From Angustibacter sp049994355 (GTDB taxonomy: Bacteria > Actinomycetota > Actinomycetes > Actinomycetales > Angustibacteraceae), in the NCBI RefSeq assembly GCF_049994355.1, contig NZ_CP188257.1:3658001-3722000 (forward strand): 64,000 nt of DNA. Direction: 5' to 3'. How positions within the stretch are numbered: position 1 is the stretch's first letter; every line of letters begins with the position of its first letter. Below, in pieces: positions 28,250-36,402 of this stretch. A program made the position numbers and the translations under genes. Below the pieces are notes generated by a model. That model ran no database searches and had not been told where the DNA came from. It saw only the letters and a list, made by a program, of their open reading frames with translations.

Positions 28250-29352
28250 CGCGCCCCGGCGTCCTGGCCCGCGTCACCCAGCAGCGCGGACAGGTAGTGC
28301 TTCCAGGGGGTGTCCAGGTCGGGCGGGCGGATGCCGGCACACAGCCGGTCGAGCTCGCCCGGCCCGGTCAGCCGGCGCAGCGCCTCGGACAGTGCGGGGA
28401 CGTCGTCCGGCTCGACCAGCAGACCGTCCACGCCGTCGTGCACGTCCGCGGCAAAGGTGCCGGTGCGGGTGGCCAGCACCGGCAGCCCGTGCGCGAACCC
28501 CAGCTGCGCGTTCTGCGAGGACGTCGCGGAGCGGTACGGCAGGGCCAGCACGTCGTGCTCGGCCAGCAGCCCGGCGAGCGCGGGCCCCGGAACATAGCCA
28601 GAACGCAGCACCACCCGGTCGGCCAGCTCCGGCGAGGTGGCCAGCCGGCGTACCCGCTCCCCAGCGGCGCCCCACAGCTCGCCGGCCACGGTCAGCCGGA
28701 CGCCCGGCACCCCTCGCAACGCCTCGATCAGCAGGTCGGTGCCCTTGTACTCGCGGACCATCCCCAGCGCCAGCAACCGCAGCGGCCCGTCGGACGGCGT
28801 CCGGGCGACGGCCGGGCCGCCGGGCAGGTGCGGCGGCAGCGCAACCTGCCGGACCTCGGGCGCGCCTAGCGACGTGGCCAGCTCGGCCTGCTCCGCCGAG
28901 TGCACCAGGACGGCGCCCGCCCGGCGCAGCAGCGCGCGGACCAGCCGCTCGTCGCCCCGGTGCGGCTCGTGCGGCAGCACGTTGTGCGCGATCACGGTCA
29001 CCGGGACGTCGCGTCCGAGCGAGCGCAGCAGCGCCAGGTGCGCCGGCACCACCGCGGGCACGACGTGCACCAGTGCGACCTGGTCGACCCCGCGCAGCGA
29101 CCGGCCGGTGCGCACCCAGGTGTCCGGACGGCCCCAGGACAGCGGCCTGATGGTGGCCGGGAACGGCGGCACGTCGGGCACACCGCCCGGGACCGCCTGC
29201 TCGCCGGGGTAGAGCAGCTTCGGGTACAGCCGCGACCACGAGACCAGCTCGGTGCGGTGCCCCGCGCCGGCCAGCCGGTGCGCGAGCTCGGTGGTGTGGG
29301 CGGCGACTCCGCCCTTCAGCGGGTAGGTCGGCCCGACGACCGCGACCCGCAC
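28246..29352 (-). CDS. GT4-type glycosyltransferase
   Basis: 368 residues, GT-B fold. The N-terminal domain opens with VVGPTYPLKGGVAAHTTELA (about 5-24). The C-terminal domain has LRLLALGMVREYKGTDLLIE (about 184-203) and the donor-site region PYRSATSSQNAQLGFAHGLP, followed by VLATRTGTFAADV. The acidic nucleotide-sugar site is atypical compared with the classic EX7E. It starts 1 nt after the end of the next-upstream GT2 gene and overlaps the LPG-synthase-like gene. Donor and acceptor are unknown; context indicates surface glycan assembly. Confidence 0.85.
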   Translation of the reverse strand: MRVAVVGPTYPLKGGVAAHTTELAHRLAGAGHRTELVSWSRLYPKLLYPGEQAVPGGVPDVPPFPATIRPLSWGRPDTWVRTGRSLRGVDQVALVHVVPAVVPAHLALLRSLGRDVPVTVIAHNVLPHEPHRGDERLVRALLRRAGAVLVHSAEQAELATSLGAPEVRQVALPPHLPGGPAVARTPSDGPLRLLALGMVREYKGTDLLIEALRGVPGVRLTVAGELWGAAGERVRRLATSPELADRVVLRSGYVPGPALAGLLAEHDVLALPYRSATSSQNAQLGFAHGLPVLATRTGTFAADVHDGVDGLLVEPDDVPALSEALRRLTGPGELDRLCAGIRPPDLDTPWKHYLSALLGDAGQDAGAR

Positions 29353-29353
29353 C

Positions 29354-30298
29354 TCACACGCCGTCTCGGGACCGGACGACGAGGTCGGACAGCAGAGCCA
29401 GCGAGCCGATCATCAACCCGCTGACCACCAGCAGCACCGTGCTGGCCGGGAAGTAGAAGGGGTGCCGGACCATGTCCACCACGCCCTTGAGCAGGCCGAT
29501 GCCGGCCAGCCACAGGGCCAGCGGCATCAGCACCTTGAGCGGGTCGAAGTACATGACCATCCGCAGCACCTGAAGGATGTAGCGGTAGGCGTCGCGCACG
29601 AAATGGAACTTCGAGACCCCGGCGCGCTTGGCGTAGTGGATGTCGACGTACTTGATGTCGTGCTGGTTCTGCAGGAACGCCAACGTGATCGTGGTGACGC
29701 AGCTGAAACCGGGCGGCAGCAGGCGCAGGTAGGGCAGCGACACCTCGCGACGGAACGCGCGCAGCCCGGAGTTGAGGTCCGGGATGCGCTGGTTGCTCAG
29801 CCGCTCGGCGACCTTGCGGATCAGCCACTTCGCCGGCACCCGCAGGATCTTGTGGGTGCCCTCCTCCGTCGTCCGGGCGCCGACCACCTGGTCGTACGAC
29901 GGGTCGTCGCGCAGGATCCGGACCAGCTCCGGAATCCGCTCGTTCGGGTAGGTCATGTCGGCGTCGGTCCAGACCACCACCTGGCCGCGGGCCATCGTGG
30001 TGCCGATCCGACGCGCCGTGCCGGAGCCGCCGTTGCGCCGGAACGGGACCACCTTGACGTGCGGGAAGCGCTCCTCGGCGGCGCGCAGCACGGCAAGTGT
30101 GCCGTCGGTGCTTGCGTCGTCGATCGCGAGCACCTCGTAGCTGAACTCGCTCTCGTCGAGGGCGCCGCAGATCCGCTCGACCTCGGCCAGGACGTGGTCC
30201 TGCTCGTTGTACGCGGGCAGCACGACGGTGACGTACGGCGGCGTCGGCGCTGCCGGTTCGGACGTCGGAAGGACCTGGGTGGCGGGGTGCTCAGTCAT
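29354..30298 (-). CDS. GT2 glycosyltransferase, DPM-synthase-like
   Basis: 314 residues from ATG 30298 (MTEHPATQVLPTSEP). The GT-A core has VTVVLPAYNEQDHVLAEVER (about 23-42), EVLAIDDASTDGTLAVLRAA, the DXD region VVWTDADMTYPNERIPELV and the DLNSGLRAFRR acceptor motif. Two C-terminal transmembrane helices (about 250-305) anchor it. Such enzymes usually transfer a sugar to polyprenyl phosphate. It is followed by a GT4 gene and preceded by the 683-residue membrane protein, which might use the lipid-linked sugar as donor. Confidence 0.87.
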   Translation of the reverse strand: MTEHPATQVLPTSEPAAPTPPYVTVVLPAYNEQDHVLAEVERICGALDESEFSYEVLAIDDASTDGTLAVLRAAEERFPHVKVVPFRRNGGSGTARRIGTTMARGQVVVWTDADMTYPNERIPELVRILRDDPSYDQVVGARTTEEGTHKILRVPAKWLIRKVAERLSNQRIPDLNSGLRAFRREVSLPYLRLLPPGFSCVTTITLAFLQNQHDIKYVDIHYAKRAGVSKFHFVRDAYRYILQVLRMVMYFDPLKVLMPLALWLAGIGLLKGVVDMVRHPFYFPASTVLLVVSGLMIGSLALLSDLVVRSRDGV

Positions 30299-30324
30299 GT
30301 CGGCGATGAGCGTACCTGGGCCGG

Positions 30325-32376
30325 TCAGGTCGCCCGCGCCAGCCAGAGGTCGACCGCCAGCGGCGCGTCGCCGGACGGACGCCGGGTGAGCAGCCGCTGG
30401 TCCTCGATGGTGCCCAGCCGCACGACCTGGCTGGGTGCGGCGCCGAGCCGGGTCAGCGCGTCCGGCGACCCGGCCGCGACGACCACCGGACGCCGTCCGG
30501 CGGCCACCACGGCCTGGGAGACCGCGACCACGGTGGACACGTCGGCCGGTACCGCGGTGGTCGAGGCGACCACGACCGTGGGCACGTCGCAGACCCCGCG
30601 CAGCACCTGCGTCCACTCGTTCGCGGCCCGGCTGTCCACCAGGATGGCGGTGTCGCCCGGCCCGAACGCGTCGCAGGCGTCGGCCACCGCTGCGACCTCG
30701 CCGTGCTCGGTGCGCTGCCCGGCCAGCGGCAGGGTGGCCAGCACCGCCGGCAGCAGCACCGCGGCCGACAGGACGACGACGGCCAGCGGCCGGGCCACCC
30801 GGACCGGCCACCGCTCGGCCACCGCCGCGCAGAGCCAGCGCGCGGCCGCCACGGCGAGCAGCAGCACGGTGGGCAGAACCACCGGGACGAGCCGGCGGTC
30901 GGCCCATGGGTGGTCCGGGGTGATCCCCGGGCGGTACAGAGTCAGCACCGTGGAGCCGATCGCGGCGATGGCCAGCGTCGTCCAGGCCGGTAGCTGGTCG
31001 TCGTCCGCCCACGCCCGGCCGACCCGGCGTGCGGCACCGATCGCGGCGGCGTAGGCCAGCAGCAGCACCGGGAGCCCGACCCACCACGGCACCCACTGCA
31101 CGCTGTGCTCGGCGTAGGTCCGGCCACCGTCCACCGGCAGGCCCTGGCGCGCCTGCAGGGCCGCGACCACCCGCGACCCCGGATCGGTCGCGCTCTGCCG
31201 GACGGTCTGCCACAGCGGCCGGGTGGCCACCAGCAGCCCGACCAGCCCGACGCCGCCCGGCAGCACCCACGGCAAGGCCAACCGGAGCCGGGCCGGCAGC
31301 CGTACGCCGCGACGACCGAGCAGCACCACGGCGGCGGCGAACAGCGCGAGCACTACCGCGAGCCCGCCCAGCGGCAGCAGCGAGCCGGAGATCGAGGCCA
31401 GGTAGGGCCGGCTCAGCAACACCGCTGCCGCCGCGGCTGCGGCAGTCGACAGAGCCAACCCAGCGACCAGCCGACCAGCCACCGCGCGCTCGGCACGGCC
31501 GCGGGTGGCCAACAGCGCAGCCGCCGGCAGCAGCAAGGCGGTCTCGCGCAGCGCGTCCACCCGGACCAGCGCGACGCCGCCGAGCAGCAGCCCGGCGAGC
31601 AGGGCCAGCCGGCGGGCCCGGGTCGGGTCGTCGTCCCAGCCGTCCGGACGGGCGCACGCGGCAACCAGCAGCGACGCACCCGCGCACCCGACCAGCAGCG
31701 CGAACGGCTCGGAGTACGTGGACCGGCCGGCGTGCAGCACTGGCTGGCACACCACGAGTGCCGCCGTTGCCAGCAGCCCCCACCAGCCGCCGACCACCCG
31801 GACGGCGAGCGAGCCGAAGGCCAGGACGGCGGCCGCGAGCGCCACGGCCGGGACCAGCAGCAGCCCGGTCCACCCGCCCAGCCACCAGCCCACGGACAGC
31901 CACACCGGGGTGGCGACCAGGAACTGCGGGACGACGTAGGTGCCCTTGCCGGAGCCCTGCTCGTAGAACCCCGGCGACCCGACACCCACGCCGGGCAGGG
32001 CCAGGGCCGCCGGGCCGCCCAGGTCGGCCACTGACACCTCGACCCGGGCCTGGTGGGCCGTGCCGAGGTGCTGGCCGAAGAGGGCGTAGGTCCCGGCGTC
32101 GCGGCGCAGCACGGTGTGCTCGGCGTGGGTGGCGCCGGCCCATAGACCGGCGGCGACGGCGACCGCGAGGATCAGCCCGGCGGCCGGCGCCGGCACCACC
32201 GCGACCGGCACCCGACGCGCCAGCAGGACACCGGCGACCGCTCCGGCGAGCAGCACGAGGGCCGCCAGGGCAGGCGCCCACCGACCGAGCACGAGCAGCG
32301 GGACGGCGAGCACGCAGACGGTGACCACCCACACGGCGAGCGCGGTCCCGCAGCGCGCGAGGAGAGTCGAGAGCAC
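30325..32376 (-). CDS. Large polytopic membrane protein, GT-C-like
   Basis: 683 residues with about twelve transmembrane helices and a soluble C-terminal domain (about 560-683). The first large loop contains HTVLRRDAGTYALFGQHL, whose Asp resembles the catalytic acidic residue of GT-C enzymes (PMT/ArnT type). A second loop, YRPGITPDHPWADRRLVPVV, has His/Asp/Arg residues typical of such proteins. GT-C enzymes move a sugar from polyprenyl phosphate outside the membrane. The adjacent DPM-like gene would supply the donor. This is an inference from topology and context, not a firm family match. Confidence 0.65.
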   Translation of the reverse strand: MLSTLLARCGTALAVWVVTVCVLAVPLLVLGRWAPALAALVLLAGAVAGVLLARRVPVAVVPAPAAGLILAVAVAAGLWAGATHAEHTVLRRDAGTYALFGQHLGTAHQARVEVSVADLGGPAALALPGVGVGSPGFYEQGSGKGTYVVPQFLVATPVWLSVGWWLGGWTGLLLVPAVALAAAVLAFGSLAVRVVGGWWGLLATAALVVCQPVLHAGRSTYSEPFALLVGCAGASLLVAACARPDGWDDDPTRARRLALLAGLLLGGVALVRVDALRETALLLPAAALLATRGRAERAVAGRLVAGLALSTAAAAAAAVLLSRPYLASISGSLLPLGGLAVVLALFAAAVVLLGRRGVRLPARLRLALPWVLPGGVGLVGLLVATRPLWQTVRQSATDPGSRVVAALQARQGLPVDGGRTYAEHSVQWVPWWVGLPVLLLAYAAAIGAARRVGRAWADDDQLPAWTTLAIAAIGSTVLTLYRPGITPDHPWADRRLVPVVLPTVLLLAVAAARWLCAAVAERWPVRVARPLAVVVLSAAVLLPAVLATLPLAGQRTEHGEVAAVADACDAFGPGDTAILVDSRAANEWTQVLRGVCDVPTVVVASTTAVPADVSTVVAVSQAVVAAGRRPVVVAAGSPDALTRLGAAPSQVVRLGTIEDQRLLTRRPSGDAPLAVDLWLARAT

Positions 32377-32392
32377 CTGGGCCGGCCGGGAC

Positions 32393-33367
32393 TCAGCCGC
32401 GCCGCAGCGGCTGCCACCAGTCGCGGTGATCGCGGTACCACTGGATGGTCGCTGCCAGCCCCTGCTCGAACGGCACCTGGGGGGTGTACCCGAGCTCCTG
32501 CCGGATCTTGCTGATGTCGACGCTGTAGCGCCGGTCGTGGCCCTTGCGGTCCTGGACCGGCTCGACGCTGGACCAGTCCTTGCCGCTGGCCTGCACGAGC
32601 AGCTCGGTGAGCTCGCGGTTGGTCAGCTCGGTGCCGCCGCCGATGTTGTAGATCTCGCCTGGGCGCCCCCCGTCGCGCACCAGCTCGATGCCGCGGCAGT
32701 GGTCGTCGACGTGCAGCCAGTCGCGAATGTTGAGGCCGTCGCCGTAGAGCGGCACCTTGGCGTCGTCCATCAGGTTGGTCACGAACAGCGGGATGACCTT
32801 CTCCGGGAACTGGTACGGCCCGTAGTTGTTCGAGCATCGGGTGATGTTGACCGGCAGGTGGTGCGTGCGGTGGTACGCGCGCGCCATCAGGTCGCTGGAC
32901 GCCTTGCTGGCCGAATAGGGCGAGTTCGGCAGCAGCGGCTCGTCCTCGGTCCACGAGCCCTGGTCGATGGACCCGTAGACCTCGTCGGTCGAGACGTGCA
33001 CGAACTTCTCGACGCCGTGCCGCAGTGCGCCGTCCAGCAGGGTCTGGGTGCCGACCACGTTGGTCTCGACGAACGCCGCGGCCCCAGCGATGGACCGGTC
33101 CACGTGCGACTCGGCGGCGAAGTGCACGACCTGGTCGACTTCGGACATCAGCTTCTCGACCAGCCCAGCGTCGCAGATGTCGCCATGCACGAAGCGCAGC
33201 CGCGGCGAGTCGGCCACCGGATCGAGGTTGGCCCGCACGCCCGCGTAGGTCAGCTTGTCCAGCACCACGACCTGCGCGTCGGCCAGCGCGGGGTAGGTGC
33301 CGTCGATGGCGCTGCGGACGTAGTGGGAGCCGATGAAACCGGCCCCGCCGGTCACCAGGACCTTCAC
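32393..33367 (-). CDS. rmlB: dTDP-glucose 4,6-dehydratase
   Basis: 324 residues from GTG 33367, with GGAGG eight nt upstream; the longer frame adds an unconserved N-terminus. The NAD-binding motif TGGAGFIGSHYVR is at the N-terminus. Catalytic Thr-Asp-Glu is in VSTDEVYG (about 127-129) and the SDR pair is in SPYSASKASSD (Tyr ~151, Lys ~155). It converts dTDP-glucose to dTDP-4-keto-6-deoxyglucose. The substrate producer RmlA is encoded at 50432-51496, and a WecE-like aminotransferase that would use the product is at 48735-49895. No rmlC or rmlD is in the window. Confidence 0.95.
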   Translation of the reverse strand: MKVLVTGGAGFIGSHYVRSAIDGTYPALADAQVVVLDKLTYAGVRANLDPVADSPRLRFVHGDICDAGLVEKLMSEVDQVVHFAAESHVDRSIAGAAAFVETNVVGTQTLLDGALRHGVEKFVHVSTDEVYGSIDQGSWTEDEPLLPNSPYSASKASSDLMARAYHRTHHLPVNITRCSNNYGPYQFPEKVIPLFVTNLMDDAKVPLYGDGLNIRDWLHVDDHCRGIELVRDGGRPGEIYNIGGGTELTNRELTELLVQASGKDWSSVEPVQDRKGHDRRYSVDISKIRQELGYTPQVPFEQGLAATIQWYRDHRDWWQPLRRG

Positions 33368-33439
33368 GGTTCGGACCTCCAAGGTGGACGCTGGGGTGCG
33401 CGTCATCCTTGCAGGTTCCCCGGACCGACCGGATCACGG

Positions 33440-33490
33440 CCGAGCCAGGGTCACGGCCGGGCTAGGGTCAGGGCCGGGCTAGGGTCACGG
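33440..33490 (+). repeat. Three 17-nt tandem repeats carrying TAGGGT
   Basis: Units CCGAGCCAGGGTCACGG (33440-33456), CCGGGCTAGGGTCAGGG (33457-33473) and CCGGGCTAGGGTCACGG (33474-33490) are contiguous. The last two include TAGGGT. The final one lies seven nt before ATG 33493, so the array duplicates a leaderless -10 element. Confidence 0.75.
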
Positions 33491-33492
33491 CC

Positions 33493-34290
33493 ATGGAAGG
33501 GACCCGGCCGGAGGCCCTCGCGGCGGACCTGGCCCGTCGGGACGCCAGTTCACCGCGGCTGACCTGGTACGACGAGCCCACCGGTGAGCGGATCGAGCTG
33601 TCTGGCCGGGTGCTGGCCAACTGGACGGCGAAGACCGCCAACCTGCTGGTTGACGAGCTCGGGCTGCAGACGGGCGATCGGGTCCGGCTCGATCTGCCGG
33701 CACACTGGCGGTCGGTGTACTGGGCGCTGGCCACCTGGTCGGCCGGCGGGGTGCTCACCCTCGGACGGCCGGACGACACCACGCCGCCGGTGGTGCTGGT
33801 CACCGACCGGCCAGCCGGGCCAACAGCCACCGCAGGGCCGCTCGCGGTCGCGGTCTCGCTGGCCGCGCTCGCCCGCCGGTGGGCGGGTGCCGACCCGCTG
33901 CCCGCCGGCTGGACCGACGAGGCGGCCGAGGTGATGCTCCAGGCGGACGTGTTCGACCTTGACGACGAGGCGCCGGTCCTGGTGGCGATGGACCCGGACG
34001 GTCAGAGCTGGGACGCCGCCCGCCTGGTCGCCGCCGCCCGCGAGCTGGCCAGCGCACAGAGCTGGACCGCGGGGTCGCGGATCGGCCTGGCCCTCGGCCC
34101 CGCCGAAGGCAGCGACCGGGCAGTCCGCTGCTGGTGGCTGCTGACCTGCTCCCTGGCGGCATGGTCGGTCCAGGGTTCGCTGGTCGCCGTGTCCGGCGAG
34201 CTCTCCCCCGACGCGCTGGACGCCAGGTGGGCGTCCGAGCGGGTCACCAGTGTCGCTGCCCCAGCGGGTAGGCCTGCCGCTCGATCGTGA
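33493..34290 (+). CDS. TIGR03089 family protein
   Basis: 265 residues. The N-terminal half resembles the front of AMP-binding enzymes: SPRLTWYDEPTGERIELSGR, ANLLVDELGLQTGDRVRLDL and HWRSVYWALATWSAGGVL. The family lacks the remaining catalytic core (A3-A10 motifs), so adenylation is unlikely. TIGR03089 proteins are actinobacteria-specific and of unknown role. The gene ends inside the 3' end of the convergent peptidoglycan-binding gene (47-nt overlap). Three 17-nt tandem repeats precede it. Confidence 0.85.
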   Translation: MEGTRPEALAADLARRDASSPRLTWYDEPTGERIELSGRVLANWTAKTANLLVDELGLQTGDRVRLDLPAHWRSVYWALATWSAGGVLTLGRPDDTTPPVVLVTDRPAGPTATAGPLAVAVSLAALARRWAGADPLPAGWTDEAAEVMLQADVFDLDDEAPVLVAMDPDGQSWDAARLVAAARELASAQSWTAGSRIGLALGPAEGSDRAVRCWWLLTCSLAAWSVQGSLVAVSGELSPDALDARWASERVTSVAAPAGRPAARS

Positions 34291-36292
34291 CCCAGGTCAG
34301 GACGCCGACCACCCCGGTGGAGGCGATCTTGCCGCGCTGCTGCGCAGCCTTGACCGCGGCCTTCGTGCGCGGGCCGAACTCGCCGTCCGCGGTCAGGTGC
34401 AAGGCATGCTGCAGCGCCTTGACCGCCGTCCCCCGCGAGCCTTCGCGCAGCACGATCGACCGGTAGGACAGCAACGGGTAGGCGGACCGCTCCACGGCGT
34501 CCCAGGTGGGCCGGTTGACCACGCCGGTGACCGGCAGCTTGCTGGCGCGCTGAAGGCGCTTGACGGCTGCGGTGGTCCCGCTGCGGAAGTCCACGTTGGT
34601 CGTGTGCAAGCCGAGTGCGCGCTCCAGTGCCTGGACGGCGGGCCCGTGCGAGCCCTCGCGCACGGTGAGCGACTTGTACCTGGACACGATCGTCTGGGTG
34701 CGCACCGACTCCGCGGACGTGCTGGGTGCGGGGGTCGGCGTGGGGGTGGGGGCCGGCGTGGGGGTCGGCGTGGGCGTCGGCGTGGGCGTCGGCGTCGGGG
34801 TCGGCGTGGCCGAGCCCGCCGGCACCAGTCGGCGACCCAACGGGTAGGCGGACTGCTCGAGCGCGATCCAGGTTGCCGGGTCGGTCACCGCGGTCTGCGG
34901 CAGGTGGGCCGTGGCCTGGAAGCCCTTCAGCGCAGCGGCGGTCAGCGGCCCGAACGCACCGTCGGCGTGGATCCTCAGCGCCAACTGCAGCTGGGTGACG
35001 GCAGCGCCGCTCGCCCCCTGGACGAGCACCCGGCCGCGGTAGGCGAGCAGCGGGTACGCGGCCCGCTCGACCGTGACCCAGGTGGCCGGGTCGACGACGC
35101 CCGTGACCTTCAGGCCCAGGGCCGCCTGGAACTCCTTGACCGCCTGCGTCGTGCCGCTGCCGAACGTGCCGTCGACGGTGATGCCCAGCGCCTTCTGCAG
35201 CGCGCTGACCGACGCGCCCTTGGCGCCGGCACGGACGGTCGTGGACAGGTACGGCGTCAGCGTCGTCGTCAGGGAGGCGGGCGGTACCGGGGTGCTGGGT
35301 ACCGGGGTGCTGGGTACCGGGGTGCTGGGTACCGGGGTGCTGGGTACCGGGGTGCTGGGTACCGGGGTGGGAGCGGTCGTCGCCGGCACCAGCTTGGCCC
35401 AGGTCGGCTTGTCCAGCACGCCGGTGACCGGGACCTTCTTGGTCCGCTGCCAGCTCATCAGCGCGGTGCGCGTGCCGGACCCGAAGGACCCGTCCTGCTT
35501 GAGACCCAGCGCCGCCTGCGCCACCTTCACCGTGCTGCCGCTCTCGCCCGGCCAGACCAACGCGTACCGCGAGGACGGCGCCGCCGGCAGGTGGGTGGGG
35601 CACGGCGCGGTGCGACGGGTGGTGTAGACCGGCGCGGGCTGCCCGCCGTAGACCATGCAGGTGCCCTGGTCGGCCTGGGTCACCGGCGTCCCGGTCCACC
35701 AGGACGTGCGCTGCATCGCGCCGTCCCAGCTGAAGCTCGTGTGCACGTGGTCGGTGTGCGGGTTCGGCCCGGTGTACGTGCGCCACGTGTTGGTGTACGA
35801 GCTCCAGAACCTGCGGTTCCAGATCAGGTACATCACACCCAGCCGTCGTGCGTTACCGGCGACCACGCCGTGCTCGTCCGGACCGGTCAGCCACTTGGTG
35901 AGCGCGTCACCGACCGCCTTCTCCTTGGGGTCCTTGACGCTGAGCATGTAGTCGAACGCCCGGCCCTCTTTGTGCTCGCTCGTCGACCCCAGGCCGCAGC
36001 CGCGCACGATCCCGCCGCTGTGCCCGGCCCGGAACGTGGTCAGGACCATCCGCGCGTACGCCTCGACGCCCGGCTTGGCCGCCGGGTCGCAGCTGTTCTG
36101 CCCGAGATACCCCGACGCGGTGTCCACTGCCCTCGGCAGCGGACGCGGCGCCTTCGGCATGGCCGGTGCCGCGCCCTCCGCGGTGACGGCCATCGCCGGT
36201 TGCAGGGCGATGGCTGCCGCGGTCGCGGTCATCACGACGCGGCCCGATACGACGGAGGTGCGGTTCGCGGTAGCGCGGTGCCGGCCGGGCAT
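34244..36292 (-). CDS. Secreted peptidase-like protein with five peptidoglycan-binding domains
   Basis: 682 residues from ATG 36292 with AGGAGA six nt upstream. A signal segment (about 20-36, ending PAMA) is followed by an M15/ARB-07466-like domain with SEHKEGRAFDYM (about 103-114) and HTDHVHTSF (about 178-186), which resemble zinc-ligand motifs. Five PG_binding_1 repeats follow at about 250-304, 345-412, 413-490, 533-608 and 609-682. They are joined by TPVPS and TP low-complexity linkers encoded by tandem repeats. It probably binds and trims or remodels cell-wall peptidoglycan. It lies just downstream of the SpoIID-like gene on the - strand. Confidence 0.85.
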   Translation of the reverse strand: MPGRHRATANRTSVVSGRVVMTATAAAIALQPAMAVTAEGAAPAMPKAPRPLPRAVDTASGYLGQNSCDPAAKPGVEAYARMVLTTFRAGHSGGIVRGCGLGSTSEHKEGRAFDYMLSVKDPKEKAVGDALTKWLTGPDEHGVVAGNARRLGVMYLIWNRRFWSSYTNTWRTYTGPNPHTDHVHTSFSWDGAMQRTSWWTGTPVTQADQGTCMVYGGQPAPVYTTRRTAPCPTHLPAAPSSRYALVWPGESGSTVKVAQAALGLKQDGSFGSGTRTALMSWQRTKKVPVTGVLDKPTWAKLVPATTAPTPVPSTPVPSTPVPSTPVPSTPVPSTPVPPASLTTTLTPYLSTTVRAGAKGASVSALQKALGITVDGTFGSGTTQAVKEFQAALGLKVTGVVDPATWVTVERAAYPLLAYRGRVLVQGASGAAVTQLQLALRIHADGAFGPLTAAALKGFQATAHLPQTAVTDPATWIALEQSAYPLGRRLVPAGSATPTPTPTPTPTPTPTPTPAPTPTPTPAPSTSAESVRTQTIVSRYKSLTVREGSHGPAVQALERALGLHTTNVDFRSGTTAAVKRLQRASKLPVTGVVNRPTWDAVERSAYPLLSYRSIVLREGSRGTAVKALQHALHLTADGEFGPRTKAAVKAAQQRGKIASTGVVGVLTWVTIERQAYPLGQRHW
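34727..34811 (-). repeat. (TP)n linker-coding tandem repeat
   Basis: A GGCGTGGGGGT/GGCGTCGGCGTG-type array on the + strand encodes alternating Thr-Pro with occasional Ala-Pro between the third and fourth peptidoglycan-binding domains. Confidence 0.75.
35283..35369 (-). repeat. 15-nt minisatellite (TPVPS linker)
   Basis: GGTACCGGGGTGCTG occurs five times in perfect tandem (35283-35357) plus a 12-nt partial copy. It encodes the pentapeptide TPVPS between the first and second peptidoglycan-binding domains. The perfect identity indicates recent expansion or slippage. Confidence 0.9.
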
Positions 36293-36402
36293 GGGCGTCT
36301 CCTGGGGTTGAGGCTGCTGCCTCATCTCCCTCGGCGCCAAGCGCCCAACACTTGATACCCGTGTTGCAGATGTTGCGATCCCGGGCGTGTCGCGGGCGTG
36401 GC

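Noticed and set aside
26876..28297. Long + strand open frame opposite the methyltransferase and LPG-synthase-like genes
   Set aside because: The translation has no domain features and follows third-position GC bias of the genes on the other strand.
33440..33490. CRISPR-like or attachment-site repeats before the TIGR03089 gene
   Set aside because: The three copies are contiguous and short, with no spacers, integrase or direct-repeat pair elsewhere in the window.
35283..35369. CRISPR-like array
   Set aside because: The units are contiguous 15-nt copies with no unique spacers and they encode a peptide linker in frame.
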